This document shows positions 12,501-23,107 of a stretch of 64,000 nucleotides of DNA, one piece after another; position 1 is the first letter of the stretch, and every line of letters starts with the position of its first letter. Under the pieces are notes generated by a model. It worked only from the letters and a program-made list of their open reading frames with translations. It was not told the DNA's origin and ran no database searches. Location of the stretch: the NCBI GenBank assembly GCA_029962745.1, contig JAPZVO010000025.1:499520-563519 (forward strand), read 5' to 3'. The position numbers and the translations under genes were made by a program. Source of the stretch: Echinometra lucunter (taxonomy: Eukaryota; Echinodermata; Echinoidea; Camarodonta; Echinometridae).

Positions 12501-12689
12501 CAGCCTACCAGCAAATCACCCGAGCAGCAATACATGGCGCTCATACATGAAGCAACCTCCGATGACGACAATCCATGCTACATTAGCCCTACGTTCACAC
12601 GGAAGCACAGCCCGACAACTGTGGACAAAGCTTATGATTGTGACCCCACTTACGTGAATGCAGAGGTGGCTTTCGACATAAAGCTGTAA
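6450..12689 (+). CDS. Five-Ig-domain transmembrane receptor with tyrosine-motif tail (gene-level, 9 exons)
   Basis: Predicted CDS: join(6450..6504, 6621..6959, 8694..9023, 9182..9478, 9922..10206, 10821..11114, 11468..11569, 11925..12067, 12447..12689). The total is 2,088 nt, exactly 696 codons. The order is signal peptide, five Ig-like domains, transmembrane helix, then tail. The signal-peptide and Ig exons end in phase 1, as is usual for Ig superfamily genes. The tail holds YMEL and YMAL ten residues apart (ITAM-like spacing), YISP and YVNAEV (pYxN type). It is probably a cell-surface recognition receptor; ligand and pathway are unknown. An in-frame TGA at codon 547, inside the membrane segment, would truncate it. 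It may be a null or soluble allele, an edited or recoded site, or a sequencing error. A decayed paralogue lies upstream (1-1248). I cannot assign an orthologue. Confidence 0.8.
6621..6959 (+). CDS. Ig receptor B exon 2: Ig domain 1 (V-like)
   Basis: Acceptor ATGACAG, phase 1. The exon has the first Ig cysteine (VELKCTL), the core tryptophan (IRWKK) and the hallmark DDGQYICEI, which matches the DxGxYxC motif. Extra cysteines (SLCPPGPTC, FSCWLEACY, FCVRLC) suggest additional disulfides. There is an NYTS glycosylation sequon. It ends in phase 1 at GTATTT (6960). Confidence 0.82.
7090..8435 (+). mobile_element. 5'-truncated LINE (CR1/L2-like) in Ig intron 2
   Basis: A reading frame from about 7264 to 7759 encodes the C-terminal end of a non-LTR retrotransposon reverse transcriptase. 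The conserved block is around CIRPILEYGSPVW, followed by a typical arginine-rich tail. A 3' UTR follows and ends in (AAATAAATG)n at about 8355-8430, a usual CR1/L2-type tail. The 5' end is missing, as in most genomic LINE copies. It lies in the same orientation as the host gene. The left boundary is approximate. Confidence 0.82.
8694..9023 (+). CDS. Ig receptor B exon 3: Ig domain 2
   Basis: Acceptor GCTACAG, phase 1. The core residues are Cys in STSVLCQTN, Trp in LQWIATG and Cys in DNGTVLTCAA, a C2/I-type Ig pattern. The exon ends at GTTAGT (9024), phase 1. It joins the previous exon through a GCA codon. Confidence 0.82.
9182..9478 (+). CDS. Ig receptor B exon 4: cysteine-rich Ig-like domain 3
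   Basis: Acceptor TTTCTGCAG, phase 1, donor GTAAGC at 9479. The exon is open throughout but divergent. It has many cysteines (LNCDP, LSCST, TCCVSRTSLC, VCSDVC) and no clear core tryptophan, so the fold assignment rests partly on exon size, phase and context. Its 3' half is duplicated at 1-155. Confidence 0.7.
9922..10206 (+). CDS. Ig receptor B exon 5: Ig domain 4, with a GC donor
   Basis: Acceptor CTATAG, phase 1. The Ig core is Cys in LRLECSSPP, Trp in SFYWTKG and Tyr/Cys in SGIYKCHM, with N-glycosylation sequons. No GT gives the right phase at the 3' end. The exon instead ends at TTAATT followed by GCAAGT (10207), a consensus GC donor, in phase 1. The total CDS stays divisible by three with this choice. 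Confidence 0.75.
10207..10820 (+). other. Intron 5 of Ig gene B (GC-AG type)
   Basis: It begins with GCAAGT and ends with TTTTGGCAG. It is AT-rich, with a TTTA run and a poly-G run near 10330-10358. No gene is seen inside. Confidence 0.6.
10821..11114 (+). CDS. Ig receptor B exon 6: Ig domain 5, membrane proximal
   Basis: It starts with PPRIIHGKTKP, typical of an I-set A strand. The core residues are Cys in FLFQCEADAFP, Trp in NISWALSE and Cys in GEEITCIAENFLG. The donor is GTGAGC at 11115, phase 1. It is absent from copy A because of the deletion there. Confidence 0.82.
11468..11569 (+). CDS. Ig receptor B exon 7: transmembrane segment with in-frame TGA
   Basis: Acceptor CCTTAAG, donor GTATGT at 11570, phase 1 on both sides. 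The frame reads GWSVSTIALIVVP, then TGA (11506-11508), then ALFLLFLVVLSGVILRARKR. The residues after the stop form a strong hydrophobic helix followed by a basic stop-transfer anchor, so the frame is right and the stop is a point nonsense codon inside the helix. Translation ending there would leave five Ig domains and half a helix. Confidence 0.78.
11925..12067 (+). CDS. Ig receptor B exon 8: Ser/Thr/Arg-rich cytoplasmic linker
   Basis: Acceptor TATTAAAG, donor GTGAGT at 12068. It encodes GSALLRSSSQTRSRASKTP and a Ser/Thr-rich stretch ending in SGRE. The entering phase is 1 and the leaving phase is 0, matching both neighbours. It is low complexity and probably disordered. It is absent from copy A. 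Confidence 0.72.
12447..12689 (+). CDS. Ig receptor B exon 9: cytoplasmic tail with tyrosine signalling motifs
   Basis: It follows the acceptor GATAATAG and ends at TAA. Tyrosines are in SGYMEL, QQYMALI, CYISPTF, AYDCDP and TYVNAEV. YMEL and YMAL are separated by ten residues, inside the 6-12 range of ITAM-like pairs. YISP fits an SH2 YxxP ligand and YVNA a Grb2-type pYxN ligand. These are motif readings; no kinase or adaptor is shown. An acidic patch (SDDD) lies between the motifs. Confidence 0.8.
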   Translation, partial: GQVSHLEDQDTCSGYMELQPTSKSPEQQYMALIHEATSDDDNPCYISPTFTRKHSPTTVDKAYDCDPTYVNAEVAFDIKL

Positions 12690-13300
12690 TAAGATGGATA
12701 ACCCGCTGTATGTAACTCAAAGCAGTAATGAAACTTCTGCCTCTTACTTTTTAATTCATGAACTGAGAACCCAAGCCTCATGGAATACTTTAAGAGCTGT
12801 CAGTATGAAGGTCACCTAGGACAAAGAGAAAGAGTTTGTTGGAGGCCTTTTCGGGAAATTTCTGCAACACACATTTTGATTTCATCATACTAGAGGGACA
12901 CAGTAGGCCTAATGAGAAAGGTTTCGAAGTAGTTTCAATGATCTTTAGTTGTTTCATATAGATAATTACTTTCGAACTATATTTGAGTATTGCCTGAATC
13001 TAGATTAGTTTAGAGACTTTTGTATCACTCAAGTATCCCATTGTTCATTTTGAATATTGAAAACTCTGTACTTAAGCCTAGTAAGCTGTATATGATTCTT
13101 TTTCGGATAACAAAGGAAGAATTGAGTGTTTTCTCTTCTGTTTTCATTTCAAGTGGGATACCTTCGGTATATGTGAGAATATATCAGTATCAGAATAATT
13201 TTGTTCACAACTCTAAAATCATCATTAGGTTACAATGTGTGTGTAGAAAAAGTATACCCAACATTTACCAATTTGCAATTAAAGAGCCATAACCAGTGGA
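12690..13300. other. 3' UTR or flank of Ig gene B
   Basis: The first about 370 bp align with the flank of copy A (1249-1620). I did not find a clear poly-A signal with certainty, and there is no other gene. Confidence 0.5.
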
Positions 13301-13311
13301 AGTAGGAGTAA

Positions 13312-13347
<36 letters not shown>

Positions 13348-13352
13348 CAGCA

Positions 13353-13388
<36 letters not shown>

Positions 13389-13494
13389 ATGTAGTAGCAG
13401 CAGCAGCAGTGTTAATAGTATCAGCAGCAGAAGAAAGAGGAGGATACGGAGGAGAAGACAGGAATAAGAAGAGGAAAAAGTATGGTGGTAGAAT

Positions 13495-13530
<36 letters not shown>

Positions 13531-13670
13531 CAGTAGTAGTAATAGTAGTAGCAGCAGCAGTAGTAGCAGTAGTAGTAGTAGTAGTAACGAATCAGTAGTA
13601 GTAGTAGATAAAGAAGTAGCTGTAGTGATAGTAGTAGTGGTGGTGGTAGTAGTAGTAATAGTATAGCAAA
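13300..13670. repeat. (TAG)n microsatellite block
   Basis: Long AGT/TAG runs interrupted by GCA and GGA repeats. Reading frames here are poly-Ser or poly-Leu artefacts. Confidence 0.92.
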
Positions 13671-13673
13671 AGA

Positions 13674-14620
13674 ACTTAAATGGTATGCACATTGCATAGT
13701 ATAGTTTGCTTAATATTACCTAATTCAGTCAAAGTATAATTATGTGAGTTTGTTTCGTCGGACTGAAGAAATGTTTACTCAGCCATTACCAATCAACATC
13801 CCAAGCCTAGACGCTCCTGTCCCCTCCTATTATGTCACATAATCTCTTCTTCCACCTTCCACCTCTTTCCCTTACGTTATTTTCTTTTTTATTATGCTAT
13901 TGATTTGTAACTTCTGCTTTGTTTTCAGTTTTGTTAATATACCTATGTACTTGTCCTTGACCGCATGTAAAAATGGTAACTATGTAACTAAGTATCAGAG
14001 GCTTGCACCTTACAAGTTTTGCTTTTTCTAGCTTGCCCCTCCGTTTTACTTTTTTTCAGCTAGGTCAACTTTATTTGTTCAGTAATTCTGTTCCTTCTTT
14101 CATAATGTTATTTGATGTTTATTGTTATTTGTTACACATTACAAATAAATCGTGTAGGCCTAGTAACGAGTCATTTCACTTCAGTTTCATTTTAAATGTT
14201 AGGATGTTTGAATATATGTATTTTTCACACTATTCATGAAGTAGAGTACTCTCTTTCATAATTCTCTTTGACCTTTCATCTTCTCTCTTTCTTGCTCTCT
14301 CTCTATCTCTCTTCCTCTCTCAGTCTGTTTCTGTCCTCATTCTAATTTGCTCTGTGAATTTTCGCTATGAATGTGCATCATTTATATGACTATCTATATA
14401 AATATATGTGTTTTTGGACGTCTCCATCAAGCTCTTATGCGCTTACGACGATCCATTCATATGTATATATTAGTTGAATGATTATACCATGTAATTAATG
14501 ATCGATATGATTGTGATGATGATGATGATGGTGATGATTTGTCTTAACGAGATATTTGTTTTGTATACACTGTAAAACGGAAAATAAATAAATCGAATCA
14601 AATCAAAAGAAAAATAATAA
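13674..14620. repeat. R2 fragment, then a probable LINE 3' region
   Basis: 13674-13790 matches R2 (ATGGTATGCACATT, GTGAGTTTGTTT). The rest is T-rich and non-coding. It ends in TGTAAAACGGAAAATAAATAAATCG-like sequence near 14570-14610, which resembles a LINE tail. The class is uncertain. Confidence 0.4.
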
Positions 14621-14624
14621 TAAG

Positions 14625-15065
14625 AAGAAGATGAAGAAGAAGAAGAAGAAAAAAAATAAAAAGAATAGTATGAATTGCGAAAAAGAAGAATAAGAAGCAA
14701 GAGAAGAAAAGAAGAAGAAGCAAGAGAAGAAAAGAAGAAGAAGAGGAAGAAGTATGGTAGTAGAAGATAGTAGCAGCTGTTGTACATGACTTATTAACGA
14801 ATTAATAGTAGTAGTAGAATAAGAAGTAGCAGCAGTGGTGCTAGTAGTAGAAGCTGCCCTTATAAGGCATGCACGTTAATCAGTGTAGTTTACTTAATAT
14901 TTCATTGTTCAATGGAAATATAATTATGTGTGTTTGTTTTGCTAAGATTTGCACGCATAGAGATGCCTGAACAACAGGAGTTTCTTTTTACTGTTCTTGT
15001 TTGCGTGTATGCGTGTGCATGTCGGTGTGGGGTGTGTATGCGGGTGTGTGCGTGTGTGTTTGTGA
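14625..15065. repeat. (AAG)n and (TAG)n tracts, R2 copy and GT-rich tract
   Basis: AAG/GAA repeats (14625-14750) and a short TAG run (14800-14855) are followed by an R2 copy (14861-14960, GGCATGCACGTTAATC) and a GTGTG/GTGCG-rich tract (15000-15065). Confidence 0.7.
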
Positions 15066-15589
15066 GTGCTTGATTTTTTATTGATCAATTCGACGATTAG
15101 TAACGTTACATTTATAGAAATTTTCATTCCTTTGAATACAGTTGATTCAATATCTATTTCATTTCAAGTCCTAATCTTGTTACAACATATTTACCCACCC
15201 CAGGTCTTCAATATATGCAAAAACAAAAAGCAATTGAATAACATTATGTCAGAGCTGTAATGAGAACTTTTTACCTTGGTTAGTAACGATACAAAAAATG
15301 ACACGAGAATAAAAAAAAAAATCCCTCCTTACTGTGACGTAGCTCAAACACAGGGCCATTTCAGTTTTAATTCTCACATGATGACAAAGTTTTCAAGTTT
15401 ACCTTTCTATTAGAAGACGTCAAAATATTGTTAGTCACGTTACGGTTAGTCATGTTATATCTTGTCCAACACTACATATTTCAGATTTTTATACCTTTTC
15501 CACAGCTTAGCTTTGTATATTTTCTTTTAATTTGGTGTGACATAATATGACCTTCAGATTATCCTACCGAAAAATATACGAAAGCAACA

Positions 15590-16590
15590 GTACAACACAA
15601 GCAGACTGACATCGCAGAAGTCCCAAGGTCATCAAGGAGTGCAGTCTCTAAGATCCTGAAACGTCAAGGTGAGGCGGGAAATGTGCGTTCATGGAAATCT
15701 CCAGGACGTCCCAGACTGACAACAAGAAGAGATGTCCGCAAACTGTTAAATCTCAGCCGAAGAAACCGGAAGCCGACGAGTCGTCTTTGACTCTTGTGGA
15801 GGAGATATCATTGGATCCCGGTTTCCCGGTGAACCGTTAATCGCAGATCGTTCTGACATGGTTACCGAGCACGGCGGTCGACCAAATGTCCACGCCTGTC
15901 TGTTCGCCACAGAGAAGCTCTTCTTCTTTGGGGTAGGGAGCACAGAAGGCTTCATCCAGGACATTGGCAAAATGTGGTCTTCACGGAAAAGAGCTGGTTC
16001 ATCCTTGACCGACAGGATGGGAAACACCGAGTTCGTCGAATGGTCGAGGAAAACCTTCACGATGACTGTATCCACGAGACGACTCAAGGCGGAAGCGGCT
16101 CAGTGATGATATGGGTTGTCATTCATTATAGAGGCAAAATGCCACTGATGGTTCCGGATGGATGGTCAACGCCGCCGCCTACAGAAATATCTTAGAGCTC
16201 TAATGCCTTCCATAAGCATGATAAGCAAGATGAGTATGGACGCAATTTCCGACTGCAGGACGACAACGATAGACCGCACGAAACTGCTACAGTAAGGGAA
16301 TTCCTGGAAGCAGAGGGCGTCGTGCAGTTGCCATGGTCAGCTTGTTCTTCCTCGGATATGAACCCCTAGTTCGCGCATGGGCTGCCCTTGGTCGAGCCAT
16401 CATCGACAGGGAGGTTATTCCTCAAAGTCTGCTGGAGTTGGAAGATACTCTGATGGAAAAATTGTTCGTTATACCTGTTGACGTCATCAACAACTTAGTG
16501 GACAGCATGGCACGATGTCTGCATGCGCTGGTTCGTGCGAGGGGTGAACATACCTTATACTGGTGGCTGAGCAAGAAAAATGACTCCATT
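15590..16590 (+). pseudogene. Tc1/mariner transposase pseudogene
   Basis: The N-terminal helix-turn-helix appears as SSRSAVSKILKRQG and PGRPRLTTRRD. The catalytic region appears as FTEKSWFILDRQDGKHRVRR and GSGSVMIWVVI, then a DNDRPHET block and a SSDMNPLVRAW block at the C-terminus. Several frameshifts and stops separate the parts, for example TGA at 15789. The last acidic position of the DDE/D triad, usually after DMNPI, appears replaced (DMNPLVRAW). It cannot make an active enzyme. Terminal repeats were not identified. Confidence 0.85.
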
Positions 16591-16599
16591 TTGATACAA

Positions 16600-17000
16600 A
16601 TTCGTCCATGCAATCACAAAAAGAAATCATCTGGAAAACTGACGGAGGCTGAAATTAATTATCTTATAATCTTTAATTTACTGTGTATTGTCGTCATTGT
16701 TGTTCCATGCTCATGACATCCAGCGCTCAGGACATAATCTTGTTAAAAATCACTGTCAAATGTGTGTAAGAGGCAGAATAATAAAGTAAAGTTCGTTATC
16801 GTGCATCATCGTGCATCATACACGTCATTTTCAAATCATATTGATGAAATTATGCTGTGAAAATTTGATGACCAACAGTGTCTTTTTTGTATGGTTCGGA
16901 TTCTCCTATATGAGTACATTTGGGACAAAAAAAAAAAAAAAAAAAAAAAAATGGTGGGTATGGAACCCTTTTGCATTTACAACTTCTGACCTGAATTCAA
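16600..17000. other. Non-coding, with a long A tract
   Basis: AT-rich sequence with no gene, and an A-run at about 16927-16950. Confidence 0.5.
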
Positions 17001-17005
17001 GATAA

Positions 17006-17280
17006 AGAGCAAAAATAAAGTTTGGGGCGATGTCCACCTGGAATTGCCCTATTGCTTTTGCTTGTTTCTTGATTTGTTTGACTTTTTCATCTGTATTATA
17101 TCTAACGGTACCCTCGACCCAAGCTTTGCTTTTAAAGGTGTGTCCTCCAATTATTTGTGTAACTATGTTGATTCGTATATTTTGTCATACTTTTTTGTTT
17201 CATCATCTTGTTTATATTTTAATAATTGGAAATAATTGTGTGTTTAAACTTGAACTTGAACTTGAATATCTAAGATTGTC
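17006..17280 (+). mobile_element. LINE 3' end with (TTGAAC)n tail
   Basis: A T-rich 3' UTR-like sequence ending in repeated CTTGAACTTGAACTTGAATA, a typical hexanucleotide tail of non-LTR retrotransposons. There is no coding part. Confidence 0.5.
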
Positions 17281-17339
17281 AGTGGGATATTTTCTAACAC
17301 ATTTATAGTAATCTCATTCAGGATTTTTTTTTCACACCT

Positions 17340-18020
17340 TGTAGCTGAAGATAATACTTAAGTATCAGAGGTAGATCCAATATCCAAATACTACGAATAA
17401 CATGTGGCGTTCCAGAGTGGAGCATTCTAGGCCCAGTCCTCTTAAAAGATTGTTAACTATTACTATACGCTGATGACAGCGTAGGTTTATTACTTTAAAT
17501 CAAGTTCTAACCAAAAATTTGTTGAGGAAAAAGTCAACGAAGAGCTGTCAATATGTGTGATTAACTTGATGACAGGCAATAAGCTTTCTTCACACTTGGG
17601 TAAAACAGAAGGCATTTTGTCTTGTAGCAGATGTAATACTAAAAATCAAGTGATTTCAAAGTAGCTTACAGAGATCAAATAATTCAGAGAAAAGAATCTG
17701 TAAAGTATTTAGGCATCGACTTTAGCGGACAGGTATCATTTTCATCTTTAGTGAAATCTATAGTAAAGAAAGAAATTTTTATAGATATCAAAATAGGCAT
17801 TAATGGCAATTTCTTTTATTATAATGCAATCAAATACTGGAATTCCGTCGCTAATCACATTAAAGCAGTCAAAAACTTTGCACATTTTGAAAGAGTATTA
17901 AAATAGTTTCTATCACTTGAGACCAAGAAAAAAAAAACAAAAAACAAGTGACATACTTTATACACTTATATAATATTCCTGAAATACACAAATCAATATT
18001 CTTTTTCTCTACCTTGTAGA
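17340..18020 (+). mobile_element. LINE reverse transcriptase fragment, 5' part of a split element
   Basis: It contains the reverse transcriptase catalytic block (LYADDSVGLL, about 17460-17490). It then has HLGKTEGIL, QIIQRKESVKYLGIDF and the C-terminal AIKYW block, with several frame breaks. The same family occurs at 36537-37480. That uninterrupted copy shows that this LINE continues at 26595 after an insertion of about 8.6 kb. Confidence 0.8.
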
Positions 18021-19084
18021 TATACCGAGTGCCCACCCCTCCAAAACCCCGAACGATATACTTTTAAAAAGGCCCCCAAATAGAAAAAAATGAGTGAATT
18101 TTGGGGATCTTTTTATATATGGATGGCTGAAGGTCTCTTCTATCATATGACACACAAAAAAATCCAAAACATATATCATGCTTTGGTGAGCACTGCTCAC
18201 TTTTGTAAAGGATGTGAAAATTAGGTTGCGCAGCATTCACTATACCTTTTGGTTGAAATGAGAAGTTCTCCATTTTAGAAATTGCTTATGGTATGAGGAG
18301 TTTATGATAAATTATGATCATGGCCGTACGCAGAGGGAGGGGGGGGGGCGGGAAGGCAGGAAGGCAGGGAGGCAGTTGCCTCCCCCCCCCCCCCCGTAAT
18401 TTGAAAACACATTTTTTAAACTGAAAATTTTTCATAAAATTTTTCATAAAACTGCACCAAATCCTTCAATCTCACTTTTAAAAATGCAAAAGCGCCTTTG
18501 TGACCAGCTCGGACAATACCCCTGATAGCAGACGTACGTCTTTAAGACGTCATAAAATGGTCTCAAACTGGTCCACACGTCATACGTCGTATAGACGACT
18601 ATTTTGCGACGGCAATATAACGTCTTTTTTATGACCAATATTTCCCCACTTTTTGTTTGACCATAATATGACGTATATTTTACGTCGACTATTTATCACT
18701 TTATTGCGTCTTCTCTAAGACCAGAATAAGACGGGGTTTTTACGTCAATTATTTCCCACTTTTTAACAGCTTTTTAAAGACCACAATATGACGTGTTCTA
18801 TACGTTATTTTTTACATCCATTATAGGCCTATTGCTAGGCCTTACCAATTTCTTATGGCTTGTCCAATAATTATAATCAAATATAAAAATCATTATCAAT
18901 ATCATCAGTAGGCTTAATCAATAATAGGCATATTAATCAGTTAATAGGCTAGTATTAATTAATCAATATCATTAATTATCAATATTATTGCTATTGATAA
19001 TTATCATTATCAATAACAATAGCCATTATAAACTTCTTGCATTTTTAAGACATGATATTAATTCAAAGGAGAAATGTTTAATTT

Positions 19085-19232
19085 GTACCCCGAAATTAGG
19101 TAAGCGTTCCATGAAGAGTTTTGTCAATGATTTTTATTGACAACTGTTATAAGCTACTAAAAATCCTTGCATCTGATTGGCTGAGAGGAAATTAGGAGGT
19201 GAAAATCACTGACGTGACTCTTCATGGAACAC
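19085..19232. mobile_element. Short palindromic MITE, GTTTCATGAAAC-like family
   Basis: The ends are GCGTTCCATGAAGAGTTTTG and the diverged reverse complement near CTCTTCATGGAACACTC. Centrally it carries CATCTGATTGGCTGAGAG, an inverted CCAAT box. It is related to copies at 35686, 35840, 48007, 52547 and 52687. Confidence 0.65.
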
Positions 19233-19384
19233 TCCATCATCTCATTTATCATGCTGTGCACGTGTGGCCGTGGTAGCACTCGACGCGAGTCGGGTTATCA
19301 ACAACTCAGACAAGGGGACAACTCGGCCCTCCTGTGAATACGCTCACCGAATTGTCCTACCATGACTGAAAATTTCATGAAGTT

Positions 19385-19432
19385 TTAGGGTTAGGGTTAG
19401 GGTAGGGTTTAGAATTAGGGTTCAGGTTAAAG
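19385..19432. repeat. Short interstitial telomere-like tract
   Basis: A few imperfect TTAGGG units (GGGTTAGGGTTAGGG, then degenerate). This is too short to suggest a telomere or a fusion point. Confidence 0.7.
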
Positions 19433-19983
19433 TTAGGTGATAGGGAATGCCGGGGGCCCGGGACAACAGTCAGACCCAAGACCGAGTTACCCCGGATCAT
19501 GGCCCCGGCCCGAATCCTGATTTGGTCGAGGCGCTGCTAGCTAGCTAGCAGTGCAGTATGCATATAAGGGTAAAGTCATCATGTTGCATGTATACCGTAG
19601 GCGTAGACCTATTTCCATCAGTTTTATTATCACTATGTGTACACGTACGGTCGGATGAATCAGACGTAGGACAGATGACTGGATTTCTGGCTTACGACAG
19701 GTATGAATGCATTTTTTCTGTAGATATTATGGGTATAATCGTGATCCAAGTCCCCCTCATTCACCTTGCACAGTTAAAGTCCGAACGCTTGCACATACCA
19801 TGCATAGACACAGTAGCCGATACGGTTTATTGTAACTTACATAGCCGCTAGGACTTCCTTCCGCCTCATCACCCTCACACGTGTGTGTGTTCATACACAC
19901 TGAATGAGAGACTGAGAAGGGACTTATATCACGATTAAGCCAATATTATGTACCCTGGATCTCCTACCTAACTCAGTTCTATC

Positions 19984-20658
19984 CAGTGGCGGTACCAGGA
20001 TTGTTGGTGGGGGGGGGGGGGGGGGGGGGCAAATGGATGGCAAAAGAAAATGTTGGGGGGCAGGGCCAGGGGCAGTCAATTTTTTTTTTTGCATTTATGG
20101 AAAAATCGAGTGTGAAGCGTGAGTTTTAGTCGCCGGCGTAAATCCACTTTGAGGAGGGGGGGGGGGGATAATTGAATTTTTGGACTATTTTTTTACTCTT
20201 ACACACATTTTAATAATAATCAATTTTATGAGCGAGCAAAGCGAGCCAATAAAAAATAACCGCTTTTTTAATTTTTAATCGCATTTTCAAATAATATTCT
20301 AAAATATGACGGGTGAGCAAGCGAGCGAGCCAAAAATGACTACTTTTCTTGTTTTTAATCGCATTTTAGAAAATAAATTTAAAGATATGATGAGCGAGCG
20401 AAGCAAGCGCGCCAAAAATAACCACTTTTTTTGTTTTCAATCGAAGTTTTGAAGAGCGGAAAATGGTATTAAGAGCACTTCACAGCTTGAATATGTTGCT
20501 TATGACAGACAACATCTACTTATTTACAAATTACTGTATAATTTTTCTTTCCAGTCCTCAAAATTTCTGAGGGGAGCAACTGGGGGAGGGGGCAAAGCTT
20601 CTGAGTAGGGGGGAAAATGCCCCCCCCCCCTCCATACTCACCCTTGGTGCTGCCACTG
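19984..20658. mobile_element. Non-autonomous hAT element, 675 bp
   Basis: The termini CAGTGGCGGTACCA and the inverted TGGTGCTGCCACTG are hAT-like. They are flanked by an 8-bp duplication with one mismatch (GTTCTATC at 19976-19983; ATTCTATC at 20659-20666). Eight-base duplications are a hAT hallmark. The interior has G-runs and repeated GAGCGAGCGAAGC-like blocks and no transposase. Confidence 0.85.
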
Positions 20659-20869
20659 ATTCTATCACTTACTGTCTATTCACAGACACAGCGCTATCGT
20701 GAAGTGATAGCGCTGTGATCTGAGTAGTACTAGTAGATCTAACTGTTGACATGACATGGTACAACTACATCTCAATCGAGCATAGGAAGCAAACGGTTAA
20801 CCGGCTGCAAAAATCGCGATGTTGATTAAGCTGAATTCTCTCAGCTACAAAAGTGACATTGTAAAATGG

Positions 20870-21480
20870 AATGTTTGGTTGATGTTTTGGCATTATCGTG
20901 AAATAAGTCACCAGCCCATTCACTGCTTTTTATTTCATTTCAAGGCCGATGTTTTTTTCCACTTCTTTATTTTGATAACTTAGAACTTACCCAAAACGAT
21001 GATTTATTGGCCTTTATTGTGAAATACATCACCTCTCTTCTCGCATGTGCGTTCGCATTGCACATGTACAAAGTTTATGTTTATGTTTATTCAATTTCCA
21101 GGATGTATAATGACATGACAAACAAATTTCAAAGGAAACATAACAGCATCCATTATAACATAAGCAACAACTAATGCCTTGGGATTACCTGAAAGAAATA
21201 ATAATTTTTGTCTGAAGGCTCCCCTCGTTGGCTGTTGTTAAACAAATTGATACAAAGAAGATCCACAGCGAGTAGGTGACAGAAGTAAAGGGATAAGAAA
21301 TCTCAATGGAAAACAGTAAAATCAGAATGAAAATAGGAGGGCAAAAAGTTGCATATCCATGCTGCCATATTAAAAAAAAAAAAAAAAAATGGGAGTGGAA
21401 AGAAGTCACCAGCACTGATGAAATAAATGGCAGTGAATGGGCTGGTGAAGTATTTCACGATAATGCCGATTTATCACTTC
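20870..21480. repeat. Inverted-repeat element interrupted by a LINE-like tail
   Basis: 20890-20930 (GGCATTATCGTGAAATAAGT and CACCAGCCCATTCACTGC) is repeated inverted at about 21405-21475. The interior 21060-21390 looks like an antisense LINE tail with TTTATG repeats at one end and an A-run at the other. Boundaries are approximate. Confidence 0.5.
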
Positions 21481-23100
21481 ATCTGCACTTGGGTATTTTG
21501 TTCTCTCCGCCAAAGGTCAACCGGAAGTGGGCTTCATTTTGGTGAAAATTGGCAAAGGCGAACTGTTCCAAAGACCCTCCTTTCCCCAATAAGCCCGCTC
21601 CAAAGCCCCCATTGTTGTGTCTTTTGTGATGTTATCGCACAGCTACGCACAGCTACGCACATGCACAAACATTGTTCAACATTTCCAAACCCCCCCCCCC
21701 CCAAAAAAAAGGCTGTACATATGCTCCATATGATTTAATGAAGTTGTTGTTAGACCCCAGTCAACGATGCTTTAGAGCCTAACGTGTTGGACTGTATTGA
21801 ACATGAAAGTTTGCCATTGCAACAAAGTGACATTGTTAACGTACAATATTTCATTCTGTTTCAGCAGAAACTTTTTTTGTAGAAATAGAGGAGGTGAAGT
21901 CAGAGTTAAGGGAGAATAGAAAGTTGCTGAGAAGCCATTCTAGAGAGGCTGGAATACAATGGTGCAGTGGAAGATGCCCAAGTACATCGTAGGGCTCCCT
22001 GACAACAAGCCAGCTCTTCCTTTCAATATTAAAGCAAGAGCACTTAGAAGAGCCGGACAGAGTCCTTCAGCATATTCCTGAGAAGAAAAAACAGTTAGTA
22101 TCATGTTTTAATGAAATTAAAAAAAAAAAATCATACAAACTAATAACCCTGTTTTATTTCTGGAAAAATGAAAAGGGCATAGTTCCTTGCCCAATTACCT
22201 TCATGTACATAAGTGCAGAACCATCGTTCATGCATTCTGATCAGTGCAAAATGCAAAGTGCAATATCTCACCCTTGTGCACAAACCTGCATGTTTTGTTT
22301 TGCAAACTTTCATGGTGCAGCAAATGATTATGAAGTATTAAGTATGAAAAAGGCTCCTTTTTCTGATTAGAAGTTGAGAATATGTATTGTTCATGAGACA
22401 GTCCCTGTAGATAGGGCACCCTAACAAAGAATTGAGATAGAAAGTAGTAAATAAACAGTTAAATTGCACAAAGAAAGTGAAGGAATGTTGGTAACAATTT
22501 GATATAAACAACAGCTGAAATACTGGTATCCGAAAGTATGTTACCTAGAAGGAATGTTCATTATTTTAGTAAATCAGAAGTAAAAGTAATACGTGCCTTC
22601 ATTTTATTTATGAAACCAAATTAGAGGGCTCTAAATATTAAGTAATTTTTGCTGTATTTCTACTTCCATTCATTGCCCGATTGGCAGTCAGATACAACTG
22701 GAAGAGGCAGAGGGGTACAAAGAGGAGCTTTTCTTCTTTAAAGTTCATTACTGATAGGTAAGGATCCTTTTCTTACTGAGACGACTAGTGAGTGTGTTCT
22801 TTCTATAGGCTTCTGAATGTTAGCAGTTTGCTCATCTTGACCTCACACCATATTTTTTGAAATTATTCTTTTAGATAAAAGTAAGTTGATGGATGTCCTG
22901 TAGACCTGTCAGTATTCTATTACAAGGATTATAATACATGTAGTGAAATCTATAAAGCTCAATCATATTAGGTACTATATGAATTGAAATTGCATGTTTA
23001 ATTACATAGATGTGGATATGTCATTTTCAAGGTAAAATGTGATCTAGCCAATATGAGTAAAGTTTCAATTACTAGTACATGCTCTTATAAATATATATAT
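21481..23100. other. Unresolved interior of the 7.7-kb element
   Basis: AT-rich. A short open stretch at about 21880-21990 (EIEEVKSELRENRKLLR) could be a remnant of a coiled-coil coding exon, but I do not recognise it. No other gene is seen. TA repeats lie at about 23088-23115. Confidence 0.35.
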
Positions 23101-23107
23101 GTATATA

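Noticed and set aside
13279..13697. Long Thr/Leu and Ser-rich frames
   Set aside because: They come from the (TAG)n block.
19385..19432. TTAGGG units as a telomere or fusion point
   Set aside because: Only a few imperfect units occur inside nested repeats.
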